A DNA stretch of 64,000 bases, taken from Theobroma cacao. Taxonomy: Eukaryota > Streptophyta > Magnoliopsida > Malvales > Malvaceae. Within the stretch, counting starts at the first letter, position 1. Every line of letters starts with the position of its first letter. This document shows, piece after piece, positions 14,657 through 27,294 of the stretch. The position numbers and the translations under genes were made by a program. Location of the stretch: the NCBI RefSeq assembly GCF_000208745.1, contig NC_030855.1, positions 21,330,889 to 21,394,888 of the forward strand. The letters are read 5' to 3'. The notes beneath the pieces were generated by a model. The model was given only the letters and a program-made list of their open reading frames with translations, searched no databases and had not been told where the DNA came from.

Positions 14657-17437
14657 AAGAAAAAAAAATAAAAGGAGCGGATCAGCAATTGCAGTGATTA
14701 GGACAAGTTCAAAGAGTTGGGCCGAGAGACAAGTATGAAAAACGAATTAGACTCTAGCGAAGAAATGATGGGCACAAGCAACCATCAGGGAATTGATATG
14801 GTAGTCACGGGAGCAAAAGCTTAGGTGTGGCCCATACGCCTTTAACCTGGTAGGCCTGCTAGTAGTAATTAACAAGATTCAAGTGAAGTCAAGCCTATGG
14901 ATCCAAGGGAGAAGAAAATCCTGGTCAGTCAAGTCAGGCATCAAGAAGAAAAACAAATTTCTTGTTTATCTGGTAATATCCTGTTATAAGGTGAAGTTTT
15001 GACATTTATTGTTGGATTGTTTCGGGTCAGCATTCAGCAGAGCTGACGATTGTACATAAGCTTTGGAATTTTACGTTTTCTTTGTGGGGTTTCAATGTCC
15101 ATTGACAATGATCAGATATGATTGCAGCTATAATAATTTACATTGACAAAGAGCTTGCGAGGTGGAGGCATTGGTGTTTTAAGTTTTTGACAAATTGAGA
15201 TTCCAAATTGAAATCTTCTCCCTCTAATCAAATTTAAGAAAAATGGCAACAAGTTTGAACGTTGTAGGGCCGGATAGAGTGAAATCTTCCAACACTCGTA
15301 TGCAATTTGATTTGTCCAACTTTGGAGAATTTGAAGGCGTACCGGACCAACTTTTTGAATTAAGACAGCTATTCCTGTATAAACCTTTTTGGGCATCGAC
15401 AAGAGTGAAAAATGGTGATGCTTTTACCTCAAAATGACACAAATCAAGCCACATGGCGGGGCTTATTAACGCCCAACCCACACTATTTGGCAAGCAATCC
15501 CTAGGCCGAATACACCGCAGCTCAGGGCCAGAATCAGGGCTGCAGCGTGCAGGAGGTTAACTGAGACTGGGCTTCAAAACTTTCACAGTTGTTAAAAGTT
15601 AGATCCAACAACAACATTTGTGCCTTTTCCACTACCAAATCTTAGCTAGAGAAGCAGTACATTCGTTGGTTGAAAAACAACAGATAGTAGGAGACAAACT
15701 ATTGAAGGAATTACCAAAGGTGAGTCACTTGTATTTTAAGGAAACCAACTTTTGTTGAGTTCAGCTGTAACTTGGGTCAGTCCTGGAAGTTGAATGCTTC
15801 TTTTCCTTGTGCTTGGATGTCAGTGTTGGGGACATTGATCTCATGGCAACGAGGTTCTGACTCTCATTATCAGCTACCAGGCTCTTTATGTTGGTCGGAT
15901 TAATGATTGAATCAAGCTTTTTGGTGCACATGTCAGTGTAATCACAAAGCTTGGACTACAATGCCTTATGCGTCCTAAAAGATTTAAAGAGCTAATGGGT
16001 TGATTCATTATGGTCACCTTTATCAAAAGCTAACATTTTTTGTGAGTCGAACCTTCAATATCTGAGATATAAGAAGGATCGTCTATCAAATTATAATTAC
16101 AAATAGGTTGGAAAACACATTACTTTTCCTTTTACCCAAGCGAGTAAAGATGATGAAGCTAGCCGATAATTTAAAGAATAATCCAACCTATGAAAGAGGG
16201 GAGCCATCAACTTAAAATGAGTAGCTAATGTAATCATACCTTCAGCACAATTGATTTTTGGGCTAGTGTATTTATAAGATCTCATTTCTTAACAAATAGA
16301 TTCTTTGTTGAGTTACTCTATAAATTGTTAGGCCTGTACTACGATATTTCTATATATTCAGGTTTTATTAAAATAACATACTAAGGCTAATATAAATAAT
16401 CTATTTAACACTTAGCAATCATTTTTATTGTTGATGGAGAAAACCCTAGACGAGAAATAGAGGTTGGAAATGAAAGAAAATTTCTTCCAATTGAAAGATT
16501 AATGTAAAATTATACTTTAGTTTTGAAAAATTCTTATATTTTGCATAATTTTACACAAAAGACTTATGTTTATATCAAGTTTTTCAATTTTAAGGCAATA
16601 TCAATGCCATTCTGGTGACATGACAAGTATTTGAAAAAAAGTCTTGAAGAGATTTTTCTAATAGTTTTTGTAACATCTTATTTGATTAAGTAATTAGAGA
16701 GAGATTAATTTTTAAAATTGATGGAAAACTCATGTGACTGTTTCAATAATCAAACTTTAGCTCGTAGGAAATCTTTTATTTGGTGACACTTTTTGTCTGT
16801 TTTTGGAACGTTTTGGTAGTATGAAATGTGGTTTTTGTTTTCATTTTAATGGCTTAGTTAGGAGTTTTATGTGTTAAGAAATTGAGACTCAAAGTAACTA
16901 AATGACCATGAAAATTAAAAATTCTGACTAATCAATGTCGATTTTGTAACATTCCCAGCAAAAGTTGGTTTGAAGTGTTTCTACCGAAATAATGAATCAT
17001 GGATTACTCTAAGATTAATTAGATGAGTGAGGTCAAGAGATTGGAGTGCTTCAAAAGTAGGACCAAAGAAGAAGTTGTCGACAAGAAATTGAACGATTCA
17101 CAGCAAATAAATTTGTTTTAAGTGCGTATTGCAGGCAGCTTAAGTTCGTATCAAAATTAATATTTCAATTTTCATTTCATTTAGTAAACAGAAAGAAAAA
17201 AAAAAAAGTAGTTATTTTGTTTAATTAGTAAAGCCGAAAATCAAAATTCCCTTGCTTCATTGGCATGGCCCAATATCTTTGCCCCTTTAGGCCCTCACAA
17301 TCACAGGTAATAAATAATTTATGAAAATTACTTTCGTACCCTACAATCCAATTTAAAACCCAAATATTTAGGGTTTTAGTAATTCTTCTGCCCCCTTCCT
17401 CTCCTCCCTAAAACTGAACCTGATCGATGATACAACC
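14657..17437. other. Intergenic DNA and upstream region of the TAF8-like gene
   Basis: Overlapping short frames at 15112-15493 have no recognisable domain. The last ~60 bases (C/T-rich, with ccccttcctctcctccct) look like a plant 5' leader of the gene starting at 17438. Confidence 0.45.
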
Positions 17438-18247
17438 ATGAATAAACCAAAATCCAGAAGAAAATCAAATACCCAACAGGAAACAACTCCTCCAGGGGAC
17501 TTCTCATTCAATATAACCAAAGTAGCAGTCTCTCAGATCTGCAAATCAGTTGGGTTTAGGCGTAGCCAGGTCTCAGCCCTGGAAACCCTGACCCTGGTAG
17601 CCACCAAGTACCTGGAAGCCTTGGGCAAATCGGCTGTATCATTCTCCAATGCCGCCAGCCGCAGCCAATCCAACCTCCTAGACCTTACCAATGCCATCCA
17701 CGACCTGTCCCTCCGGGCAGGTTTCACGGGTGCATCCACTCTCTATGACAGCAATTGCTTGTTAAAGTCCACTGTGTTGGAAGGCCTGTCATGTTTTGTC
17801 CGCTCCACGGATGAAATACCTTTCGCCAAGCCTATTGAGAGAGCAAAAGAAAGGGAAAGGGAAGGAGTAAAAGCATCTCCAGGGAATTTGCAGAGAGGTG
17901 CTCATGTACCGGAATGGTTGCCAGGGTTTCCTCATATGGGGAGTAATGAGAAATCCAAGAAAAGAGTTAATGGGGAAGAGCTGTGGGAGAACTCTAGCTC
18001 GGTTTTGGGATGTCAAATTGATGTTTTGGAAGATAAAAGAAATGGTGGTAATGGTTGTAAATTGGCAAAGAAGAGAACAAGGGTGAAGTTCAGGATTAAT
18101 GGTGTAGGGAAAAGGATGCATTGGAATAGGTATAGTGCTAATAATGAGTTTACTCAAACTAAAGATGAAGATGCAGAAGCAGAGAATAAGAATCCTGTCA
18201 AATCCAAGGAGGCTCAGACTCTTGTGTTTAAGAGGAGAAAGCGATAG
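17438..18247 (+). CDS. TAF8: TAF8-like TFIID subunit (histone-fold, bromodomain-associated)
   Basis: An uninterrupted 269-residue frame with no intron. Residues ~24-105 form a bromodomain-associated histone fold: an N-terminal helix (ITKVAVSQICKSVGF), a long central helix (SALETLTLVATKYLEALGK) and a third helix ending before an FTGASTLYD-like turn. In the family this fold pairs TAF8 with TAF10 in TFIID, in the nucleus. Residues 157-166 hold HVPEWLPGFP-type sequence, the short proline motif that follows the histone fold in TAF8 proteins. The C-terminus is basic (KKRTRVKFRING; KRRKR at the very end), a likely nuclear localisation signal. The ATG lies in a good leader and is the first in frame. 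Plant TAF8 proteins are typically somewhat longer, so this may be one of the shorter plant TAF8-like paralogues. The family is certain; the exact subunit name is inferred. Confidence 0.85.
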   Translation: MNKPKSRRKSNTQQETTPPGDFSFNITKVAVSQICKSVGFRRSQVSALETLTLVATKYLEALGKSAVSFSNAASRSQSNLLDLTNAIHDLSLRAGFTGASTLYDSNCLLKSTVLEGLSCFVRSTDEIPFAKPIERAKEREREGVKASPGNLQRGAHVPEWLPGFPHMGSNEKSKKRVNGEELWENSSSVLGCQIDVLEDKRNGGNGCKLAKKRTRVKFRINGVGKRMHWNRYSANNEFTQTKDEDAEAENKNPVKSKEAQTLVFKRRKR

Positions 18248-18299
18248 ATTGTTTAGATTTTCTTTGTTACAAGTGATGGAAACTGAAAAATAGATCCTT

Positions 18300-18466
18300 T
18301 GGATTGCATGGAAGTGGCAGGCTCAGGAGTCTAGGCTCTTCATTACAAGTGGGTTTTATTCTGGCAATATTTTTGGTTGGCCCTGAGAATTGAACCCAGG
18401 AACTCCTTGAAGAGAATCTAAATGTTTAAAAAACTGTGGCCTCCAACTGGGCCACCATTTTGCAGG
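18300..18466 (-). mobile_element. tRNA-derived SINE (A and B boxes) after the TAF8-like gene
   Basis: Read on the - strand, TGGCCCAGTTGGAGG (about 18446-18460) fits the Pol III A box and GGGTTCAATTCTCAGGG (about 18376-18392) fits the B box. They are about 55 bp apart, longer than in most tRNAs but usual in plant SINEs. No clover-leaf can be closed, so it is not a functional tRNA. The 3' tail and target duplications are unclear, so both ends are approximate. It lies 50-220 bp past the TAF8 stop in antisense, probably inside the 3' UTR. Confidence 0.5.
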
Positions 18467-19102
18467 GACTAATGGGATTAAGAAATATCTTTTTATTTGC
18501 TTTCTATCCTTCAATCGAGTCTCTTTCCTTCATTACAGTTTTGAACCTTATGACCTCTTCCACAGATTCAACGTGCAATCTCGTTTCCATTTTGAGTGCA
18601 GACTCGTGTCGACAAAACTAGAATAGCACTATTAGCCCTCTGCATTCAAGTCAAATATCAAATGAATTATTAGTACTATCTCTCCAAGCAATTGCACTTT
18701 GCAGTACCTGTTGATTGGTGCAAGCCTTTGAGCTAAGCACTAATGATGGCATGGGACTAAAGAAACATTTCCACCAGTTTTGCGATCTTCAAACAGGCAA
18801 TCAGTGGTTAACAAGATTGAGCTAAAAAGTATAAGTTCAAACAAGTTCTTGTCCAGGCCAAAAATGTGCCAACTAACTGTGAAGCTGGATGGTAAACAAC
18901 CAATATGATTGTTGCAAAAGCACATTCATGTAATACAATAAAAACTTATAGGGTCTGCTCACATTCAAAAATAACTTGCACCAAACATCTGGTGACTGCT
19001 AATTTTTTATGACAGAGGAAGTCATTTTAATATATTTTTTATCTTTCCCCTCACAATATTATCACAAAAGCTCAAGCTAATAAGCCGATTCAAGAACAGC
19101 AT
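18467..19102. other. Intergenic DNA between two converging genes
   Basis: No gene is seen. The part next to 19103 is probably the 3' UTR of the VAMP72 gene. Confidence 0.5.
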
Positions 19103-21658
19103 TCATTTTCCACAGTTGAAACCATGGCAAACAGAGAGGACAATGATGAGGATCAAGGCAATCAGTATTCCTAGAACAATCAGCTTGATCTTCATGTTTT
19201 GCAGCCACATTTTTCTTCGGATTTTTGTCCCAGTACTTCGAAAGTCTTGAGCCTGCAAACAAATCATTGCAGAAAGTCATAAATATCAAATTTTGTAGCT
19301 ACCTTGAAAACAGGTTAAAATTGTGTCTCCTTGCATGATGCTTTATCGGTGAAGTTCTGCAGCTTTCTATAGCATACTCAAGTAAACATCCAATGCTACT
19401 AACAAGAATATCTCTTTTCTTGTATTTATGAGGATTAAAACTTCCCTTGCTGATAACTCATATGTTACAGAGTACCCTGAGCCAAAACTCAAATCTCACG
19501 TGACATCAAAAGAAACAAACTTAATTGAAGTTATTACAGGTTTAAATTTGTGTGCATACCCAATTGATACATGAAAGTGAGAGAAATAGACAGACAATGA
19601 GAGTCACAAACCTGTTGATGAAGATTCTCAGTCTTATCCACTAGCAGCTCTATCTTTTCCCCTCTATCTAACACCTGCAGGAAGGAAAATCAGTATAAAT
19701 TACCAAAAGCATGTCCCTAGTGAGTTGGTTGATTACCAAAAATGCTATCATAATTTAATATGGGAAAGTTGTTCTTTCCCATATTCTGGTTGGAAACACA
19801 ATAAACAGATTAGCAGCAATAGAAAACAAAGATGCAAAGACAAACTTCAGGTAATTTTCCCCCCAAAATGATTGAAAAGCATATTACAGGATGGCAACTT
19901 CAACCAAAAGCCTACCAGAAAATTTGATATTTGAAAAACTGAACCAAATTCTTCCACAGTGACATAGAACAACTATTGGCATTTTGGCAGAACCAGCAAA
20001 TCATTGAATCTACTTGAAAGTTTTGATCCCACACAAATATCACAACCTTAAGATTTAAAAGCATAAGTTCTATAGAAAATAAAGGAATATCATGAAATTA
20101 TTAATGTGATCAAAGACATCTGTCACTATGGTTATGTAGTAGAGATCAGCCTAAGAGTCAATGGAAGGGAAACCTCTATTAAAAAAGCACCAGCCCATAT
20201 CATCTACTCTAGTGTGATTCCATTTACGTAGAACTAGCTGGCATAACAACAGGAGCATAAACAGCTGTGGTTAACAAAGCACATCTACCTTTTCAATGTT
20301 CTCCATCATAACACCTTTGACTTCTGAAACCTGAGCTTTAACCTTAGCAAGCTTGCTTATTTCTTCAGGATGCTCCACACAGTACTGCATATGTTCTTTT
20401 AGTTTTGGCCTGCAATTAATAGCATGTTATATATGATAGAATAATGAGAAAAGATCTCCCCATTAAATATTTTCATGATTTTAGTCAGAGGTAGATACCC
20501 AAATTCCTTGTTCAAGCCGTTGGCAGGAGCTGTAGCAGCCTTTCCACTACCATATTTTGACACAAAATCATCCTTGATACGCTCCAAGAAAGCAATTGGT
20601 ACTTGCCTTCCAGCTGACTCATCTGCAACAACACAATATGCTGCAACATCGAAAAGTCAGCCAATCTACCAACATAATAGAAAAAGGAGGCCATTAATGA
20701 AAGTGCAAATAATATCACAGTAAACCCCCATGAAAGATTCTTTCAACAATTCTTGGAGTCAATTAAACTTCATTGAAGCAGAATGCATAAACAATAAAAT
20801 TTAACTGATTCTTAAATAGACTTCTAATATCTCTTCAGGGGCGACATCCACATGCATTCACTGGAAGTCAGTTCATAACATTTTAAAGAGACAATGTATT
20901 CCAATCATCTTCAGAAGAAGCTCACAGCATAAAAAAAACAAAAGCAAAACAAACAAACAAACCACACAACACACATACAAATGGGCCTTCAAGGCTTTAA
21001 CAACCTGCACACTGCACGAATCCAGTACACCACATATGCGCAAATTTTATGTTAAAAAGAATGAAACCGCAAGATCTCCACAATAAACCATCATTTACTA
21101 AGAAATCAATTTGAGTAGTTCCCAATACTACTTTGTACAATCACCAGCGATAAACTTTAAAACTTCAAAAACAACAGCAATAAAACACAAAGTTTCTGTG
21201 TTTTTTATTTAAATATCTAACAAGCAATTTTCTCATAATCAAATGGGCAAAACCCAAAATCCAAGCTTTCCCTCTGGATCTCAAATACCATTTCTTTTCC
21301 AGCAATCAAATTATAGCCTGAAATTAAGAAAAGAAGAAAGCCCCAAAGTTTTTATCTTCAATTTCATCTTGCTTTTTCCGTTCATTTTCGAAAGACCCAA
21401 ACTTTGAAATAAAGGAAGCCACAATTTAAATTTCTTGAAAAAGAAAAAAAAAACAAAGAAGAACTTACTGTAGCCATTGTCAACAAGGTAATTGAAGGTG
21501 TGGCCATCACAGTTGTAAGTGAACTTGTTGTTGGAAGAAGGAAGCTTTTGGAGGCATTGAAAAGCTATGGAATTGAAATTCCCACTGAATTCAGTGTACT
21601 CCGCTAGAATAACTTCCCCACGAGATACAAACGCGTAGATCAATGATTTCTGCACCAT
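19103..21658 (-). CDS. VAMP72-family R-SNARE (longin vesicle-associated membrane protein)
   Basis: Five exons join in frame: 21658-21469, 20640-20499, 20409-20289, 19674-19612 and 19252-19103, all with GT-AG introns. The product is 221 residues, the usual VAMP72 length. Residues 1-120 are the longin domain ([14 protein letters not shown] start; [34 protein letters not shown]). Residues ~127-186 are the R-SNARE motif, with the zero-layer arginine at R155 in [11 protein letters not shown]. Residues ~196-216 are one C-terminal transmembrane anchor, followed by a short tail with a cysteine. VAMP72 proteins drive secretory vesicle fusion with the plasma membrane and cell plate with syntaxin and SNAP33 partners. 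The ATG at 21658 gives the normal N-terminus; an upstream in-frame ATG (21709) would add 17 non-conserved residues. The sequence is closest to the VAMP721/722 type, but which one is not settled. Confidence 0.93.
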
Positions 21659-22862
21659 TTTTCTTAGAAATTTTTGATATGGTACTTTGGGTTTCCAAAG
21701 AGAAAGCAAAGAGAGATCTAGGATTTGAGAGGCTTTCTCTCTGTCCCTCTTTCTCTTTCTCTTTGTTTCTCTTCAGAATCACTCTTTGTTGGGCTTCTTT
21801 TTTATCTTTTCTTTTTTTTTTTTGCTTTTTTGAGATAGAAACAAGAAAAAGGCCAAGTGAAAAGGGTTTAATGAGGTTTAAAATCTAAGGGAGAAAGCAA
21901 CAGTTGAATGGTTGTTTTTTTGGGTAATAAAATGGGTTTATTCTTGAAAACTTGTTTTTTGGTTCAAATTTCAAATTAAAAAGAAAAAATTAAAAGGTAA
22001 AAACATTTATCTAATTAATTATCTTAACCAAAATATTTTCACCTCTATAATTGTTACTTACTTTGCTTATGTTTAAAGTTAATGTTTTCATGACATTTTA
22101 TCCCTTCCAAAATAAAATTTCTTGGTTTAACCTTTTTTTTACGAATTTAAAAAAAGGGAAAAAATAGAAACTTAAATAAATAAATCACTTTTAAGGTACT
22201 GTAAATTTCCAGTTTAAATCTAAGAATTTCTGTCGGCATCAAAATAGGAAATAAAAACAAAAGGAATTATTATGTTGGTGAGCAAAGGCTATAGTTGGCA
22301 TTAAAAGTGAAGTGATATGTAAATGATTTCAACATTTCACCTATTTCACAATTAGGTATGCTTAACCCTTTTTTCCCCTTTTGATTTTAAATTATTTAAA
22401 ACCAAAGAGCTGATTAACACTAGGTCATCTTCATCATGAAGATTCTTTTATCTTTTCTATTAAGATTGCAAAATCAGTACCAATATTTAGGTAATGGGTG
22501 ATTTGATTATGGTCCAATAACAAGGTTTTTGAACTCAGCATATCCAGCTGATATTTTTGATAACTTTGATGATTTCTTTGTCGGACACTTGATGCCTGAA
22601 GGGTCCATATGAAACTGGGATGTCCAAATTGTGCGGAGCGGATGCAGAGAATGTGATTGTGCATCTTTTTTAAAGAGGAAACACAGCGCAGTAGTCTTGC
22701 CCTTGGGCTTGTGTTATTGGATTCCAATGTTACTTATAATCCGCAGAGCAATGCTTGTTGTTCTCATTAGAAACGATAGAACTGTCACTATCCAATTCAT
22801 GGATGCAATCATCTTTTGTTTTTCTTTTTGCTTCTCACATGTTATTGATATACCAAATTATT
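21659..22862. other. VAMP72 leader, then intergenic DNA downstream of the GDSL pseudogene
   Basis: A CT-rich stretch at 21735-21830 (TCTCTCTGTCCCTCTTTCTC type) is probably the VAMP72 5' UTR or core promoter. Frames at 22434-22876 on both strands have no recognisable domain. Confidence 0.45.
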
Positions 22863-24494
22863 TTAATGGGAATTGACTCGCTGTCGGAGGTTCATTGGAG
22901 TGGCAGATTTAAGATTACCATCCAGCATTTGCTTTGCTACAATCAGATTAGCAGATTATGTTGGATGGAATTGATCACAGAATACATATTTTGGTTCTCT
23001 CTACACAAACACGAGAGGAAGCGCCGCCCCGGCATCTGACAGCAAGCAGAATCTGCATTTTCAAATCCTGAAGAAAAGGAAGATACAGGCATCAAAGGGT
23101 TAGAACAACAGGTACTTAATAAATTAATCCATTTTCCAAATTCCAAAATGTACAAGGGAAAATGTGAATCACCGTTTGATTTTTAGTTTTCTAGGATATC
23201 TTCTAAGATTACGCAAGCATCCAAATAAACGAATGTTGATCTTGCGAGATTTGCTGTAAGCTCTTGGAGCATGCTCTTCAGTTTAACGTTGTACAACTTG
23301 GCTTGTTCATTGATGGAAGCAACACAAGCATCGGATGGATTTGGGTCTCTCTCAAAAGGGATGCACCCAAGGATTGGGGCATTTGTCACTGCAATCTTTC
23401 TGGCATCCAAATTGTCAAGCATCAACAAGACAGAATTAGAAATCTTTTGCAGTTAGATTTAATTTACATAAACAAACTAGAGAAACGCTATTTGCGTCGA
23501 TTGAACTTGGACAACTAGAGACAACAAAAATTGCATGCCTCCGCCATTGAATGTACAAGTTTGAACAATGGTCGTACAGGTTCAATGGGTATAAATGGCA
23601 CAACACTACAACGGATACCGGTTGAATAGGTGGAAGAAATACTTCCTGTAAGCTGGGATCTAAATTTGGAGATCAAATTATCCAAGTAATTAACACCATT
23701 AGATAAGGAAAGCTTCCTCATTATGATATCATTCGACCCCATTACAACAAACTGGAGTGCTTGTCTGAGCAGTCTCCGAGCTGCTGGTGCACCAATTCTT
23801 TTTGCCTAGTTTTTGCAGAGCCACCGACTTGTTTATCCATGCAAATATGAGCACCCTACATGAACAATAATGCATTAATACCCGTTCATCAATTTCATGT
23901 GAAACCTTCCTCTTTCCTATCTTCTTCCATTATTCCTCCCTAAAAAAATATATAGAAAATGAAATCCTTTACCGGTCATTAAAAGAAGAAAAAAATCTTA
24001 CAAAGATTAATTCGGAGGAATTAAAAATTCCTGATCCAGCAAAGGTATAGTTGACATCTTTCAAAACCACATCCCTAACGGTATTTGAATCCAAGTAAGG
24101 AGGAGCAAAGTTTTCAAAGCCCAATTCCTCTTCTGAAAAAACACAAATTTAAGTAAAGAACTAAGTAATCATTAATCTCAACAACTAATAATTATCAGAG
24201 GTTAATTCATAACAAAGAATAGTGAAATTTGCCTATAATGTCAGCAGCAGTTCTAGCATTGGTATATCGTCTGGAAGGGGTTCCATTGACAAAGTCAATA
24301 CCATTTGGAAACCTTGGCTTTGCAATTGTTTTTCTGTAGAAGTTGTTTCCTACCGCAACCAGAGAATCTCCAAAAACAAAAAACGCAGAAACATTCTGTG
24401 CAGAGCCAGTGCCTGTCATTGCCAAGTAGTCGATGGCTAAAATCCGATAGATTGCACATATGACGATAAGCCTGTTGAACAAAATGGTGGCCAT
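22863..24494 (-). pseudogene. GDSL esterase/lipase pseudogene (array copy 1)
   Basis: All five exons of the neighbouring intact genes can be aligned: 24494-24233, 24132-24002, ~23857-23647, ~23422-23173 and 23067-22863. Exon 1 still has a signal peptide and the catalytic FVFGDSLV block. It is dead downstream. A 10-nt deletion in exon 3 near 23800 shifts the frame. The exon-3 donor is GG instead of GT (23646-23645). The exon-4 acceptor is TG instead of AG (23424-23423). An in-frame TAA lies at 23185-23183 in exon 4. Exon 5 is about 20 nt shorter and has lost the aspartate of the catalytic DxxH block. The Helitron begins 97 bp upstream of its ATG and cuts it off from its ancestral upstream sequence. 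The lesions are seen directly by comparison with 40542-42103. Confidence 0.9.
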
Positions 24495-24591
24495 GTACCA
24501 AAAATGTTTCGCAAGTGAACCAGAAAACTACTTTTGTAAATTTATTTGGATCTGCACGGAAGATCTGCAGACCTGCTCTAATTATATTTTA

Positions 24592-24621
24592 CTAGGAAGA
24601 TTGCCCGCGCGTTGCTGCGGG
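24592..24621 (-). other. Helitron 3' terminus: hairpin plus CTAG
   Basis: CCCGC (24604-24608 on +) pairs with GCGGG (24617-24621) across an 8-base loop. Eight bases further towards the end the element stops with CTAG at 24595-24592, followed by T. This is the signal that terminates rolling-circle transposition in the family. Confidence 0.88.
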
Positions 24622-25161
24622 TTATTAGTTAAATGAAAATTTTTTGAACAATAGAGAAATGTTTATTAAGTAAAATGATAAAAATTATTTAGTTTGGTTA
24701 AACAGAAAAATGGACTGTTTAACTGTTATTTTGTTAAATAATAATACATTGCATATAAAGGAGTAAACATATTTGTGTACTTGTGGAGAATTAAAGTGTT
24801 GGAGAAACAGAGGTAATGGTAAATGTATATTACATATTTATAAAGTAAGAAGTCTTGCTGCAGTTCTTAAAATATACATGCAAAAGTGTCACAGATTTAT
24901 TAACAGGAGCTGCAAAATAGTGCCGTACAAAATGATGTGATTGTGATATTTTTTGTTGATTTTTCTCATTTACATCATTATAGCATAGAGATACAAAAAA
25001 GTTGTTGGATAAATGGTCAAACTTATGTTTCTATCCAAAAAGTCTGGTTCTGATCATGTTGCTGGTGCTTGGCATCTGTTGTTGAAATGAGAGACATAAG
25101 TATTGATTGTTTTGATGATGTTATTATTTGAAGATAAAATAAAATAATTGGAAAAGCTTAC

Positions 25162-27294
25162 TTATTCGATTTTCATCTTCTTTCCTGGAGACTCTTCTGG
25201 AAATAATTCATTTGCTACCTGTGCGTTTGTTGGTGATGGTGGTATTTCTGATTGGATCTGTTGGATTGGTGGTAGTGCTGGTTTGGAAGATGTAGGTTGT
25301 TCATTTAGTGAGCTTGTTCCCTTGTAAGTTGCGGATGTGTCTGCTGTAGAATCTGTTCAGTTGGTAGAATCAAATATCTTGAAAATTGTGAGTCCAGCTT
25401 CAATTGCTTTTCCTGTAAGCCCTGCTTTGAATGTTCTTCTTGTGTTTATCAATGCTTTTACAGGAGAAGGGAGAACCATTTTGTTTATTGTTTTGATTAC
25501 AGCTAACTCACCGATGGTAGCACCAATTAATTTTTCAGCTTGCTGACCAAAAGCAAGCAATTGAATTTTTCCAATGAGATCTTCAATTGTTAGTTCCAGA
25601 ATCATTCTGCAGTAAAAGTGGAAAAACTATGTGATTTTTGCAGTTCATAATAACATATTTTTTACTATAGTTAGTGGAAAGAAATTTTAGAGATACTTAC
25701 GTTAAGACTGGTGTTTTTTCATCATGGATTGGACACCAAAACTTGCCAGCACAGAATCGTAAACCTACTGCACATTGATTGCAAGCATTATAGTACCATC
25801 CATTTGGCGCTTCGACATTAATAATGGTTGCAGTGAGCTGGAACTTGGTATTTTGTGGTTGAGAACAACAAATTGTATACATGTCAAAAACAATATAATT
25901 TATTGTTTATTAAGTATATTAAATGACTGGTTCTTGTTTTTTGTGTAGAAAAAAATGAAAGTATATTTTACCAATGTCTTCTTTTATTCAATTGCTAGTA
26001 GATCAGCCACATGAATATTTGAGAATGTGGAGTGTTGTGCAAAGTGGTACTGAGTAGATGGTTCAAGCAGTTGAAGGTCTGCTTGTATGGGTTCATTTTG
26101 GTATCTAATAATCAGTAGTCAACTGTTAGTTAATTTTTTTTTGCTAAAGTAGATTTTTCTTGTTTAATATAATGGGAAAAGTGCTCGTGACTTTACCTGT
26201 GTTTGAGTTCATCAATTTCTGAAATTTATGGATCAATGTATACTCTTGTTGCTGAACAGGATGATGCGTACAATGATCCTACAAATTTGCAACACTTATT
26301 TGTTAGTATATTCTGTATGTAGAATATTGAATGTTGTTAGCACAATAGTAAAATGATATGTACTCATGCATGTAAGTCTTAATCATCAATCCAGTGAATG
26401 CAAGCACAACATTTGTGTTTCTCTGTAGTATTTCTTGTTCTTCCACAGATAATGCTATATCTCCATACAATACTACCTTTAAGCTCTCACAGCTATTCCA
26501 GATGATGAAACAGTGAAAGTTATTAATTAAAAATTTTTGAAAATGTGATTCTGTATATTTGATAGTAAATAGGCTTTTTCAGTTACCTTGCATTTTGAAT
26601 GTAGATATCTCGTTTCTGGACAGGGATATCTCTATTGTTGAGTTGTACTTTTGTGACAGGTGTTATTGTTGTTACCATACCAACAACATCTATTGTTATT
26701 TAACACAAAAACAAATAAAATGAAATCAGAAAAGTTGTAATGAAGTAAAGTTTGATTCTGAAGTGTATTTTTAATATTACATGTCAAGACTTTTTTTTTA
26801 TATATCTTGTGAGGAAGATCTTTGAAGTGCACAAAGTTAAAGTAGTAGTCAGGATATTGACTGCTGTCTTCAGCAACTTCTTTCAGTTTTGACATTCTTG
26901 AAAGAACTATCATGAGATCTTCAGGAAGAACATTGAAGTTGTGTTTTGATTTCATGACTCGATATTTATCGATGAGATAAACAAAACCTTCTTTTAGGAT
27001 TGGTATAAATAGAGGTGCATCAAAACCTCTAACCATTGCTTGCATAACATTTTTCTAAAAGTATCGTAAATAGTCAAATTGAGAACTTCTATTATTGTTG
27101 AATTAAGTGGAATTTGCAATAAATGAGGGAAAACATTGTTCTGAATTAACCTTGGCATCAGCAATTAGGAAGTCAAGACTTAGTAGATTTTCTGAATTGT
27201 CAGGAGTTGTAGATTTCCAAATCCTAAGAATCTTGACTTTGATTGTTGCTGGGGGTTTGAACAATTGCAAATCAGTCAGATATTGATAATCCAT
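25162..27294 (-). pseudogene. RPA1-like single-strand-DNA-binding gene of the Helitron
   Basis: It starts at MDYQYLTDLQLF, the typical N-terminus of plant Helitron RPA proteins. Exon 1 (27294-27151) is the first OB fold. Exon 2 (27054-26781) holds YRVMKSKHNFNVLPEDLMIVLSR, and exon 3 (26689-26587) holds VVGMVTTITPVTKVQLNNRDI. A fourth exon near 26480-26350 gives SLKVVLYGDIALSVEEQEIL (second OB fold). Around 25882-25697 a C-terminal zinc-ribbon-like segment has CNQC, a later cysteine and CPIH. The last segment runs to TAA at 25164-25162 after a basic KKMK tail. A TGA at 25359-25357 interrupts the C-terminal region, and exons 4-6 are not all joined with confidence. In the family such proteins are thought to coat the single-stranded intermediate. 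Confidence 0.75.

Noticed and set aside
15112..15493. Overlapping frames on both strands, about 90 residues
   Set aside because: No recognisable family, no splice partner; probably old repeat sequence.
17533..18157. Frames on the - strand opposite TAF8
   Set aside because: Shadow frames of a conserved histone-fold gene.
18376..18460. Possible tRNA gene on the - strand
   Set aside because: A and B boxes are present but no acceptor or anticodon stem closes, so a SINE is the better reading.
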